From the NCBI GenBank assembly GCA_003246335.1, contig QKAR01000095.1, positions 1 through 47,855 on the forward strand: a stretch of DNA of 47,855 nucleotides, written 5' to 3'. The DNA is from Spirochaetales bacterium (GTDB lineage: Bacteria > Spirochaetota > Spirochaetia > Treponematales > Treponemataceae). A model generated the notes under the pieces. It ran no database searches. It was given only the letters and a program-made list of their open reading frames with translations, and had not been told where the DNA came from. Positions 34,120 to 42,627 of the stretch are shown here, piece by piece. The first letter of the stretch is position 1, and every line of letters begins with the position of its first letter. Position numbers and translations under genes: made by a program.

Positions 34120-35274
34120 TTACCGCTTTTCCGCTTGCGGAAAAGCGAAGAACGAGACGGCGAACCACTTCGCGGGATCGGCCATGTCGGCGGCTATGAG
34201 GCCGGGCCCGACTTTCGCGGTGGTATCGCATAGTAGGTATTTTTTTCCGCCGACGGTGAAACGGGCTCCTTCCCCGGGGCAATCCACGGCGGCGACCGCG
34301 TGACTGTAATCCGGCGAAACGAGAAGTACCGCGTCGACGCCGAGCTCATTGAGCATGAGCACCATGAGCAATGCCCTCGCGTCGCAATCTCCCTTTCGCT
34401 CGATAAAGGCTTCCGGTAAATTCGTGAAATCCGAACCGCTAAAATTGCGCTCATAGGAAAAACTTTGCGTCCAGGCGAGGGTTTTTTCGGTGAGCGCGCG
34501 CGAATCCGTCGGCCATCCGGCGCCGACGCTGAAAATCGCTTTCGTCAAACGCGCCCAACTGTCCCTCCAGATCATTCTATAGTAGCGTTGCCACGCGGGA
34601 ATTACGTATTCGCTGCCGAGGTAGGCCGTAAGGAGGGAGAACTCCCGGTCCACGACCGATTGGGCCGCGCTCTCGTCGTCCTCGCGAAGCGGGACGTTTT
34701 GGCTCGCGTTCCCATCCGTGAATTTTTTTCCGACTTCCTTGCCCTTTGGCCACGCGAAAGCCGTCATCGGGCCGCTTTCGAAATAGGAGCCTTGGTCGGT
34801 ACACACCGAATCGAGGGTGGACACCATCAACGCTTCCAATTCTACCGCCCGTGCCTCGTCCGCGTAGCACGCGAGGGCGAGCCATCCCTTTTTATTGTCG
34901 AGCTCTACGGCCTCGGCCCATCCCGCGACCGACTTCGCCTCGATTCTTCCGATCGCGGCCCTCCTGTTTCGCCAGCTGAGCGAGACTTCCGTGCCGGTAG
35001 ACTTCAATTGTCCCGTAACGTGAGCGAGCGCTTTCGAGGCGTCGGGAAATTGCGAGAGGGGATAGACCGCGATTTGCAATTCGACCGGGTACAGGCTGTT
35101 CGTCAAATGGTATCGCGTGGTGCCGGACTTCTCCGCCAAAATATAGCCTTCGGGGATGTCGAGCGCCCAGCCATCGGAACCAAGGACTTCCGCGTTGAGG
35201 CGCGCGGGCAGGGCGGCGAGCGTCAGGGCTAAAAAAAACACTATCTTCGCGGGCAGATTTTTTTTTGGGTACAT
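34120..35274 (-). CDS. Exported transglutaminase-like cysteine protease-fold protein
   Basis: 384 aa with a signal peptide (about 1-28, ending LPARLNAEV). The N-terminal ~190 residues are beta-rich and unassigned. The C-terminal part is transglutaminase-like: Cys in RKGDCDARALLMV (about 296), His in DYSHAVAAV (about 326) and Asp in YLLCDTTAKVG (about 348) make a complete triad with correct spacing. Such proteins may crosslink or cleave envelope proteins or peptides; the substrate is unknown. GGAG precedes ATG 35274. Only 15 bp separate its start codon from the divergent pseudouridine synthase start. Confidence 0.85.
   Translation of the reverse strand: MYPKKNLPAKIVFFLALTLAALPARLNAEVLGSDGWALDIPEGYILAEKSGTTRYHLTNSLYPVELQIAVYPLSQFPDASKALAHVTGQLKSTGTEVSLSWRNRRAAIGRIEAKSVAGWAEAVELDNKKGWLALACYADEARAVELEALMVSTLDSVCTDQGSYFESGPMTAFAWPKGKEVGKKFTDGNASQNVPLREDDESAAQSVVDREFSLLTAYLGSEYVIPAWQRYYRMIWRDSWARLTKAIFSVGAGWPTDSRALTEKTLAWTQSFSYERNFSGSDFTNLPEAFIERKGDCDARALLMVLMLNELGVDAVLLVSPDYSHAVAAVDCPGEGARFTVGGKKYLLCDTTAKVGPGLIAADMADPAKWFAVSFFAFPQAEKR
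34124..34147. repeat. Perfect 11-bp inverted repeat at convergent gene ends
   Basis: Arms CGCTTTTCCGC (34124-34134) and GCGGAAAAGCG (34137-34147) around TT. It lies inside the last codons of the transglutaminase-like gene, 10 nt after the HTH-EIIA stop. No T-run follows in either direction, so it may be a 3'-end stabiliser or a weak terminator. Confidence 0.55.
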
Positions 35275-35289
35275 AGTAGAATCTCCTTC

Positions 35290-35931
35290 ATGAAAGACAT
35301 CCCGATCGTGTATGAGGACGCGGATATCCTAGTCGTCAATAAACCTTCCGGCATCGCCTGTCAGGGCGGCGCCGGCGTCTCCGTTTCCATTATCGACATT
35401 CTTGAGCGGCAAACCGGGAAAAAAATATATCCGGTGCATCGGCTCGACAAAGATACTTCCGGGATTCTCGCCGTTGCCCTATCCTCGGCGGCCGCGGCGA
35501 AATATTCCCAGGCGGTTGCGTCGAAGTCCCTTGTGAAGGAATATCGCGCGGTCTGCTTCGGGAAGCCGCCCCGCGATCAGGGTCGCATCACGACGCCCGC
35601 CGGCCGCGCGGGGAACGAGAAGCCCGCTGAAACGGAGTATCGCGTTGAATCGGCCGCGGGCGGCGCTTCTCTTTTGACCCTATCGCTGGGAACGGGACGA
35701 ATGCATCAAATACGCGTCCACTTGGCCTCGATTGGATGCCCCATAGTCGCCGACGATAAATATGGAAATTTCGCGATGAACCGAGCCGTTCGCTCGGAAC
35801 GCGGCATTCGGAAACTCCAGCTCTGCGCCTATGCGTTGTCCGTTCCCTTTGGCGGTCGCCTTAATCGATTCGAGATCGCCTTGCCCGATGAAATGCTTGC
35901 CTGCCTCGCGTCGTTTGGGATCGACCTATAA
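35290..35931 (+). CDS. Pseudouridine synthase, RluA family
   Basis: 213-aa enzyme that isomerises uridine to pseudouridine in RNA. It has YEDADILVVNKPSGIACQGG, the catalytic Asp motif VHRLDKDTSGILAV (about residue 55) and the later GRMHQIRVHLASIGCPIVADDKYG. There is no N-terminal S4 domain, and the length is at the short end, so it is a single-domain member whose target (rRNA or tRNA) cannot be told. No ribosome site precedes ATG 35290. TAGAAT at 35277-35282 could be a -10 placing transcription start next to the ATG, though no -35 is visible. Confidence 0.93.
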   Translation: MKDIPIVYEDADILVVNKPSGIACQGGAGVSVSIIDILERQTGKKIYPVHRLDKDTSGILAVALSSAAAAKYSQAVASKSLVKEYRAVCFGKPPRDQGRITTPAGRAGNEKPAETEYRVESAAGGASLLTLSLGTGRMHQIRVHLASIGCPIVADDKYGNFAMNRAVRSERGIRKLQLCAYALSVPFGGRLNRFEIALPDEMLACLASFGIDL

Positions 35932-35946
35932 GTAAAAACCATGCCC

Positions 35947-35975
35947 TTGACACGAATCTTCGTTTTATCCATCAT
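35947..35975 (+). promoter_or_regulatory. Candidate near-leaderless promoter of the DUF4912 gene
   Basis: Perfect TTGACA at 35947-35952, 17 bp, CATCAT at 35970-35975. Predicted start near 35982 is 0-4 nt before ATG 35985, and there is no Shine-Dalgarno. Confidence 0.45.
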
Positions 35976-35984
35976 ACGGCAAGC

Positions 35985-36638
35985 ATGGAAAATACACCGC
36001 TAACCCGGGCGTATCTAGAGACCTTATCGACGAAGGACTTAGTTGATCTCGCCGATACGAATGGTATCGATATTCCCGAGGGGCTAAACCGCCGCTTTAT
36101 CATCGGCGAGTTGCTCGACATCGCGGCCGATGAAGACCTTGTATCCGCCGATCTCGTTGACGCCGAGTTCAGCGGTTCCGTCGAGAGCCTCCCCGACACG
36201 TATAACGAGACTCAAATCAGCGTTCTCGTGCGCGATCCGGGCTGGGCCTTCGTCTATTGGGATTTTCAGGCCTCGTTGCTCTCCGCCATAACCGCGAATC
36301 ACCGATTTGAGACTTTTTTTCTGCGCGTGTATTCGCTTTCAACCTCGAATCCCCCGACCGTAATCGATTATTACGACGTCTCCGTTGGAGTTCACGACCG
36401 GAAATGGTATGTCCATCTTACCGGGCGCGACGAAGCGTGCCTCATTGATCTGTTTTATCGCAATCTTCAGGAAAAAGAGCAATTGCTCGCTCGATCGAGA
36501 CAGTTCGCTATTCCCGTCTGCGGCATGGGCGAACAGACTTTTGGCGTAAAGCGCCGAAATCCTCCGCTGGTTGAGCTTTCGGGCATTGAAGAATTGCGTA
36601 AAATTCATTTCAAAAACCATCGACAATCCTTTACGTAA
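35985..36638 (+). CDS. DUF4912 protein with SAP/Rho-N-like N-terminus
   Basis: 217 aa. Residues about 8-48 (LETLSTKDLVDLADTNGIDI and following) resemble the helical SAP/Rho_N-type motif. Residues about 75-190 match DUF4912, with the diagnostic VLVRDPGWAFVYWDF, then RVYSL, WYVHLTGRDEACLIDLFYR. The function of DUF4912 is unknown; its beta-sandwich-like pattern has been likened to carbohydrate-binding-type folds, but that is inference. No ribosome site is visible. A gene for a GH57-like protein follows after 16 nt, and the two are probably cotranscribed. Confidence 0.85.
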   Translation: MENTPLTRAYLETLSTKDLVDLADTNGIDIPEGLNRRFIIGELLDIAADEDLVSADLVDAEFSGSVESLPDTYNETQISVLVRDPGWAFVYWDFQASLLSAITANHRFETFFLRVYSLSTSNPPTVIDYYDVSVGVHDRKWYVHLTGRDEACLIDLFYRNLQEKEQLLARSRQFAIPVCGMGEQTFGVKRRNPPLVELSGIEELRKIHFKNHRQSFT

Positions 36639-36654
36639 CAAGGCGGTATCGATA

Positions 36655-38256
36655 ATGGCCGAAAATTCGATAATTTTTCTGCTCGACGCGAATTTACCCT
36701 ATGTTCGACACCCCTGTGCCCCGGGGTGCGTGGAGGAAGCGCGGCTTTTTAACGCGTTATCCGGCACGTATTTGCCGTTATTGCGCGTTTGCACGGCTCT
36801 CGAAACCGAGGCTATTCCCTTTAAAATCGCTATCGCCTTTTCGCCGACGTTATGCGAAATGTTCGCCGATCCGCTTTTGCAGGATCGCTACGCCGCCTAT
36901 CTTGATCGGACGCTCTCGCTCGGTCTCGACGAACTGGAGCGTACCGCCGACGATCCCTCCAAACGGTCCCTCCTTACGGCCCAGCTCGATCAAGTGCGGC
37001 TGAATCGGCGCGATTTCGTCGAAATTTACGAAAAAAATATATTGAGGAAATTCGATTATTTTGCCGGTCGCGGCTTCATTGAGCTTCTCGCGACGGCGGC
37101 CACGAACTGCGCCCTTCCTTTATTTATCGATATTCCCGAGACGATAAACGCGCAAATTGAGACGGGCCTCGTGCTCTACCGAAGGTTTTTTACGACGGTT
37201 CCCTCGGGTTTCTGGCTACCCGCGATGGCTTGGACTCCGGCCCTCGGCGCGATTGTGAAGTCCTACGGATTTTCCTATACCGTTCTCGAGTCACATGCGC
37301 TTTTGTTTTCCGATCCCCCTCCGGCTGCGGGCGTTTTCGCCCCGACGCAATGCGATAGCGGTCTCGTCGTTTTCGCCCGGGATAGCCGTGCCTGTCAGGA
37401 AATTCTCGACGAGAAATCCGGCTTCGCGAGTCGTGCGGAGTACCTCGACGTGAATCGCGATATCGGCTTCGAATTCGGCGAAGAAGAGCTTTCTTCGGTG
37501 TTCGACACGAAACTCGGCCGTAGGGCCACCGGTTATCGGTATTGGGCGCGAGGAAGTTCCTCCTCGGTCGAGTCGCAGTATGACGTCGACGCGGCGCGCG
37601 GCCGTGTGCGCGCCGACGCGCAAGCGTTTCTCAAATCACGCAGCGATACCTTGCGCCGCGCCTCCGAAATGCTTGAGGGCGCTCCTGTTTCTTCCGTCTG
37701 CGCGTTCCCCGCTTCCGTATTTGGGGAAATCTGGGCGGAAGGCGTTGACTGGCTCGATTCGGTTTTTCGCCAGAACGCCGAATCGTCGGATCTATCCGGC
37801 TCGGTTAATTTTGCCCTCCCTGCCGCGAAAATCGGTCAAGGTTCCGTCGATCGGCGCGTTTCGCCTCACTATTCGTCGTGGTTTCCGAGCGGCTATTTCG
37901 AGGAAGTGTTAAACGGTTCTAACGATTGGATGTACTCGTACGTGCGCAAGGCGACCGCGCGCATGATAGACCTCGCGGAAAGATTTCCCGACGATACCGG
38001 GCTCAAAGAGCGATCCCTTAACATGGCCGCCCGCGAGCTTTTGCTCTCCCAAACCATGGATTGGTTTTTAATGATGAACGAGGGCGATAGCGCGGAGTAC
38101 GCGAAGAAGCGTTTCGAGGATTCCGTGCGCGCCTTCACGATCGTCTACGAGTCGCTTGGCTCGAATTTCATCAGCACGGAGTGGCTCACCACGACCGAAA
38201 AAGAGCATAACCTTTTTACCGATATTAATTACCGGGTGTTCAGCAAGAAAAAATAG
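36655..38256 (+). CDS. GH57 branching-enzyme homologue lacking catalytic residues
   Basis: 533 aa from ATG 36655 with weak AAGGCGG upstream. Full-length similarity to GH57 alpha-glucan branching enzymes (AmyC/TTHA1902-type with DUF1957 C-terminal region) is visible: LPYVRH near the start, LLATAATNCALPLFID, GFWLPAMAWTP, FGEIWAEGVDWL and the late helical RELLLSQTMDWFLMMNEGD. The conserved catalytic positions are changed: HxHLPYV is DANLPYV, the motif-2 His (ATHG) is Asn, the nucleophile Glu of GFWLPE is Ala, and the Asp of the YDAELFGHWW motif is Pro. It is therefore almost certainly not an active glucan branching enzyme; a glucan-sensing or scaffold role is possible. The reading frame is intact, so this is not a pseudogene. 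Confidence 0.85.
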   Translation: MAENSIIFLLDANLPYVRHPCAPGCVEEARLFNALSGTYLPLLRVCTALETEAIPFKIAIAFSPTLCEMFADPLLQDRYAAYLDRTLSLGLDELERTADDPSKRSLLTAQLDQVRLNRRDFVEIYEKNILRKFDYFAGRGFIELLATAATNCALPLFIDIPETINAQIETGLVLYRRFFTTVPSGFWLPAMAWTPALGAIVKSYGFSYTVLESHALLFSDPPPAAGVFAPTQCDSGLVVFARDSRACQEILDEKSGFASRAEYLDVNRDIGFEFGEEELSSVFDTKLGRRATGYRYWARGSSSSVESQYDVDAARGRVRADAQAFLKSRSDTLRRASEMLEGAPVSSVCAFPASVFGEIWAEGVDWLDSVFRQNAESSDLSGSVNFALPAAKIGQGSVDRRVSPHYSSWFPSGYFEEVLNGSNDWMYSYVRKATARMIDLAERFPDDTGLKERSLNMAARELLLSQTMDWFLMMNEGDSAEYAKKRFEDSVRAFTIVYESLGSNFISTEWLTTTEKEHNLFTDINYRVFSKKK

Positions 38257-38267
38257 CGAAACGTCGC

Positions 38268-39551
38268 CTATTCAAGCTGCTGTAAGTCGTGAATTTTTTT
38301 CTGGATCGCGAGGGTGGTGGTCGCCGCGGCGACGCCCTCAATCGCGGGATCAAAATGCCGGTCTATTTCGAGCGCTTCATTCCACAGGCCTACCGCCGAT
38401 TCCAGTTCGCCCGCCGCGTATAACCGCAAACCGCGGATGTAGAGGTCCTCGACCTTCTTTTCCTTGTTCGCCCGCCCGCGATCGCCTAAGTTGAGTTTCG
38501 CCGCAAGGCTGATTCGGTTAAACAAGGCGACTTGCGTCGTCATATCAAGCGTATAATTGACGTTAAATTGCAGGTCGTTGACGTTCATTTCCCCGCCGAT
38601 CGTGACGCGGGGATTCGCTCCCTTGAGCTGGAAACCCGCTAAAAACGTGAAAAATTTAACGAATTCGACGGAAAAACCCGCGCCGTACGCCATTGATTCA
38701 GATTCCGCCACGTCGAGAAAATTCACCGGCTGCTGAACCTCGGCCGATATGGTCATCGGTTTCGCCCATTTCCAGGCCGCGCCGGCGGTTAATAAGCTCG
38801 GTAGGGCTTCCGACTCTCCTCCGCCGATCGGAACGACGGGCGGTCCTATGTTGCGCGCGGTCAATCCCACGGAAAAGTTTGGGTCGCGCGAATTGTAGAG
38901 CTTAAAGAAATTAAAGCGAGTTTGCATCCCAAAATCGCCCATAATGGTGAACGCGGACTGGTCTAAGCCCGAACCGGACTGAATCGTACCGTCGTTATCC
39001 GAATAGTCGGGCATACCCCGGTAGCCCGCCTTGAGATTGACGCCGAGGGCGATGCCTTTAAAGTAGTACCCCGCGAGGAAATTGTGCGATAGGTTGAGAA
39101 CGCCCAAGGTTTCGGTGTAGTATCCCCGAGATACCCGTTCTCCGAAGGAGTTATATTCGGTAAAGGGGACGTAAAAACACCGGATCGATGCGCCGTATCC
39201 CGTCGTGTCGGTTCTTTGAGTGAAAGATACCGTTTCCAGGCGAGAGTCGGCGATCCAGCTATTATGGAAAACGGCGAGTTCGGTGTTTTTCATCGTGGCG
39301 CTTCCGGCGGGATTCGTCTCGAAGAAACTAATATCGTTCGCGAGGGCGCTGAAGGCCGATCCCATCGCTTCCGAGCGGCCGCCTCCCGGTATCAGCAACG
39401 ATCGAAACGCCGTTTGCCCCGCGTTTTCGTCGGTGAGGGAGTCGAAAATACTGGATACTGAGGCATAGGAATCCGACAGGTCAAGCGCAACGCCCGACAT
39501 CATCAGAGCGAAAATCGTTACTACTGCGCAAACCGTTCGTTTTAGTTCCAT
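38268..39551 (-). CDS. UPF0164 family outer-membrane protein (FadL-like) with C-terminal TPR
   Basis: 427 aa. The signal peptide is about 1-25 (KRTVCAVVTIFALMMSGVAL). The N-terminal region AFRSLLIPGGGRSEAMGSAF and ISFFETNPAGSATMKNTELA are signatures of UPF0164, a Treponema family modelled as FadL-like barrels for long-chain fatty-acid or hydrophobic-nutrient uptake. Alternating aromatic strands follow up to about 355. The last ~65 residues (DLYIRGLRLYAAGELESAVGLWNEALEIDRHFDPA) form one TPR-like helical hairpin, probably periplasmic. ATG 39551 is preferred over GTG 39557; the ribosome site is weak. A TATACT at 39571-39566 (minus) may be the -10. Confidence 0.87.
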   Translation of the reverse strand: MELKRTVCAVVTIFALMMSGVALDLSDSYASVSSIFDSLTDENAGQTAFRSLLIPGGGRSEAMGSAFSALANDISFFETNPAGSATMKNTELAVFHNSWIADSRLETVSFTQRTDTTGYGASIRCFYVPFTEYNSFGERVSRGYYTETLGVLNLSHNFLAGYYFKGIALGVNLKAGYRGMPDYSDNDGTIQSGSGLDQSAFTIMGDFGMQTRFNFFKLYNSRDPNFSVGLTARNIGPPVVPIGGGESEALPSLLTAGAAWKWAKPMTISAEVQQPVNFLDVAESESMAYGAGFSVEFVKFFTFLAGFQLKGANPRVTIGGEMNVNDLQFNVNYTLDMTTQVALFNRISLAAKLNLGDRGRANKEKKVEDLYIRGLRLYAAGELESAVGLWNEALEIDRHFDPAIEGVAAATTTLAIQKKIHDLQQLE

Positions 39552-39666
39552 AGCCACCCAATAAAAGTATATTTTATTTTCGGTTAATATTCTGCCGTTT
39601 TATACTGGATTTGACCATTTTATCTGCCGAAATTTAAGAAAGGTATCGCTCTCGAATAAGGTTTTC

Positions 39667-42627
39667 GTGGGTATAAAAAAGTTTGCGTTTGTCACATCGA
39701 TCATGCTACTCCTCGTTTCGGCGACGATTTTCGCCGGAGGAAATCCCGAAGTGGGACTCCCAAAGGTCGATCGTCTCATTAAGGAAAAAAACTATAACGA
39801 CGCTATTCTCGAGCTGACGAACTATATGAACGAAAATCCCGAGGATTTCGACGGAGCTCAGCAACGCCTGCGGAAAATCATCAAGATGCGGGAAAGCTAT
39901 AACGACACCGCTCTCGACCTTTTGACGGTGCTCGCCGACGAGCCGACGAACGATAAGAAAAAACTCGATATGATCGCGTATCTTGAGGCGCTGGAAAAAA
40001 ACCCGAACGCTTCGACGCAAAACTTCATCGCGGAAACGAAGGCTGCGGCCCAATTCACGTATTATCGGGCTCGCTTCGACGAGATCATGACGACCGGCGA
40101 CGGTCAGATCGACGCCGGGCAATACGTCGCGGCGGCGAAAACTTTTCAGGAAGGCTTCGCCATTTATAAGGCCGAATTCGACGAAACCTCGAGTCCCGAG
40201 GCAGTAACCGCGGTAAACGATCGTCTCACGGAGCTCGGCGCGAACATCGCGCAGTATGACGCCCTACAAGCCGCCTTCGTCGCCTCGGTAAATTCGTTCC
40301 GCTCGGCGGTGCAAAGCCGCGATCCGGCCGCCGTGGAGGAGCGTTACGCCGCCCTTGACGCACAGCTCGGATCGCTCGCTACCGTGCGAAACGCGATCGC
40401 CGCATCGGGCTGGTATTTCGAGGACTCGTTCGCGGAACTTCAACGCCAGAATAAATTACTCACCGAAAACTCGTTTTTGCCCTTCGCCTACCGCTTTACG
40501 CTGGGACGGAAAACATCCGAGCGGTTCGAGGGGATTCTCGGGGCTTGCGACGCCCAGTGGAACCTTTCGATGGACGCGCTTGAAAACGCCGAGCGCGAGG
40601 CGGAGCGCTCCCTTTGGACGGAGTCTCTCGCTACCCTCGGGACCGGCTCGGCCGAGCGGGCCCTTTCGGACCTCGCCTCTGCGCGTCGCCTGCTCGCCGT
40701 GTCGGAAAGGCTCGCCGCGTCGCTTTCCCGCTTTACCGCGCGCGCCGACGCCTGGGGCAAACGGGACTATCTCGCGTTCGCGGCGTCCTCGAGGGCGACG
40801 TCGACGGTTCTCGCGGGCCTAGAGACGCTTGGCGCTCGTTACGGCGAGTATCGCGCGATTTCGGCGGAGCTCGCCGCGTACGCGCCGCCCCCGATTTCGC
40901 CCGACGCCGTTCGAAAAGCCCCCGCGCCGGCGGTTACGACCTGGGCGTCCTGGGTATCCTCCCTCGCGAATCTCTCGGCGGCGGTCGCTTCCGATCAAAC
41001 GGATCGGGCCCCCAGCGGCGCACCGGCCGAATATGACGCGGAATTCAGCGCGTGGAAAAAAGCGTTCGCCTCCTCGATAGCGGCGGATACCTACGCGGCC
41101 CGCGAAAGAAGCGCCGCCTACCAGGCGGATTCGGCCGAAGCCGTCGTCGCCGATCGTCGTTCCGCGTATGACGAGGCCCTCGCCCTTTTGGACGGGAAAC
41201 CGAATGACGCGGGATCGGTTTCGTATTACCCGAGCCAAAGTTTGACAGCCTTTACCGACGTCCGATCCGGCATCGCGTCGGATAAGCGCGCGCTTGGGGC
41301 CGCGGCGGACTCGCTGAGAAAAGCGTCAACCGACGTCCTTGCCCGGCCTCAATACGCCGCTTCTCTCGCCCGTATCGACGCCGCGAACGAGAGCCTTGAC
41401 CGGATTTCCGCGAACGCGGGCACTGGCATAACCCGCGCCAACTCCCGCATTTTACAGTCGAATCTCGCGCGCCAGGAATCCGATTTGCGTTTCACCCAGG
41501 CGCAGGCGGCTCTGCGTCGAAACGACTTTCAGGCCGCGCGGGATAATCTCCAGCGCTCTCGAGACCGTATTAACGTAGCCTTGTCCCTGCAGGAGGACGT
41601 CGCGTTGCGAAAGTCGAGCGATCAAAAACTCGAGGCGCTGGGCGCCGACATCACCCGAATCGAGAACGAGTCGGTCGTCCGCGAGGTTCGCGCGCTAATT
41701 TCGTCGGGAAAAAACGCCTATTATTTGGGGAATTTCGACCAGGCCGACCAAATTTTCACGCAGGCGAAAACCCGGTGGAGCGCGACGAACGTGGACGAGA
41801 ACGCCGAGGTCGCGAACTGGCTCACGATCGTGAATACGGCGCTGTCGATGAAAACCGGACGGACAATCCCCGTATCCGCTCCGCTCTATCCCCAGATGAG
41901 CCAGATTCTCAATACCGCGAACCAGCTTTTCTCGGAGGGTAAGCAGCTCATCGGCGCGGGCCAGCGTACCGCCGCGATCTCCCGGCTTGAGGACGCGAAA
42001 TCGAAATTGCAGCAACTCCAGCTCGTGTACCCGCTCAATCAGGACGCGGGCTTGATGACGCTCAAAATCGACCAACTTATCGACCCGATCGCCTTTTCCG
42101 TTTTTTTCCGCCAGAAGGTCGATTCCGTCCGCCAAAACTACAAAGTTGAGCGGCAAACGTCCTATAGCGATCTTCTCGATCTGTATCAAATTAACCCGGA
42201 CTATCCCGGCATCAAAAAACTTTTGGACGACGTCGAGATATACTTAGGGGTGAAACTACCGCCTCCGGACCCGAAGGCCCTCGCCCGTTCTTCCGAGCTG
42301 ACGCGATCCGCCCAAAAGATATATGATGCCAACACGCGCAGCATGTTCCAAGTCGCGCTCGATCAGTTGGACGAGGCGGTAAAGCTGAACCCCGATAACC
42401 AGGTCGCCATCGCGCTGAAGGATCGCGTGCAAACCTCGGTGGGCGGTCAGTCTGTCGCCGTCCTTTCGGCTACCGATGAGGCGAAATACCAGCAGGCGGT
42501 ACAGGAACTTCAGCGGGGAAACAAGATTACCGCGTCGGCCCTCGTCGAGCAATTGCTCCAGAATCCTAAGAGCCGCAATTCGGCGAAAATTCTTGATTTG
42601 AAAAAAAGGATTGACTCGCAACTATGA
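39667..42627 (+). CDS. Large exported TPR/coiled-coil protein
   Basis: 986 aa from GTG 39667, 5 nt after AAGG. The signal peptide (about 1-24, VTSIMLLLVSATIFAGG) has no lipobox Cys. TPR-like repeats start at about 33 (VDRLIKEKNYNDAILELTNYMNENPED). A very long Ala/Glu/Arg-rich helical middle (about 120-650) is probably coiled coil. Further TPR-like hairpins follow (about 655-860) and near the C-terminus (SMFQVALDQLDEAVKLNPDNQ, about 895-915). No enzyme motif is seen; it is probably a periplasmic scaffold. It overlaps the next gene by 4 nt, so the two products are made together and may form a complex. Confidence 0.8.
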   Translation: MGIKKFAFVTSIMLLLVSATIFAGGNPEVGLPKVDRLIKEKNYNDAILELTNYMNENPEDFDGAQQRLRKIIKMRESYNDTALDLLTVLADEPTNDKKKLDMIAYLEALEKNPNASTQNFIAETKAAAQFTYYRARFDEIMTTGDGQIDAGQYVAAAKTFQEGFAIYKAEFDETSSPEAVTAVNDRLTELGANIAQYDALQAAFVASVNSFRSAVQSRDPAAVEERYAALDAQLGSLATVRNAIAASGWYFEDSFAELQRQNKLLTENSFLPFAYRFTLGRKTSERFEGILGACDAQWNLSMDALENAEREAERSLWTESLATLGTGSAERALSDLASARRLLAVSERLAASLSRFTARADAWGKRDYLAFAASSRATSTVLAGLETLGARYGEYRAISAELAAYAPPPISPDAVRKAPAPAVTTWASWVSSLANLSAAVASDQTDRAPSGAPAEYDAEFSAWKKAFASSIAADTYAARERSAAYQADSAEAVVADRRSAYDEALALLDGKPNDAGSVSYYPSQSLTAFTDVRSGIASDKRALGAAADSLRKASTDVLARPQYAASLARIDAANESLDRISANAGTGITRANSRILQSNLARQESDLRFTQAQAALRRNDFQAARDNLQRSRDRINVALSLQEDVALRKSSDQKLEALGADITRIENESVVREVRALISSGKNAYYLGNFDQADQIFTQAKTRWSATNVDENAEVANWLTIVNTALSMKTGRTIPVSAPLYPQMSQILNTANQLFSEGKQLIGAGQRTAAISRLEDAKSKLQQLQLVYPLNQDAGLMTLKIDQLIDPIAFSVFFRQKVDSVRQNYKVERQTSYSDLLDLYQINPDYPGIKKLLDDVEIYLGVKLPPPDPKALARSSELTRSAQKIYDANTRSMFQVALDQLDEAVKLNPDNQVAIALKDRVQTSVGGQSVAVLSATDEAKYQQAVQELQRGNKITASALVEQLLQNPKSRNSAKILDLKKRIDSQL

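Noticed and set aside
36655-38256. GH57-like gene as a pseudogene
   Set aside because: The frame is intact over 533 codons with conserved flanking motifs and family-like length; only the catalytic positions are changed.
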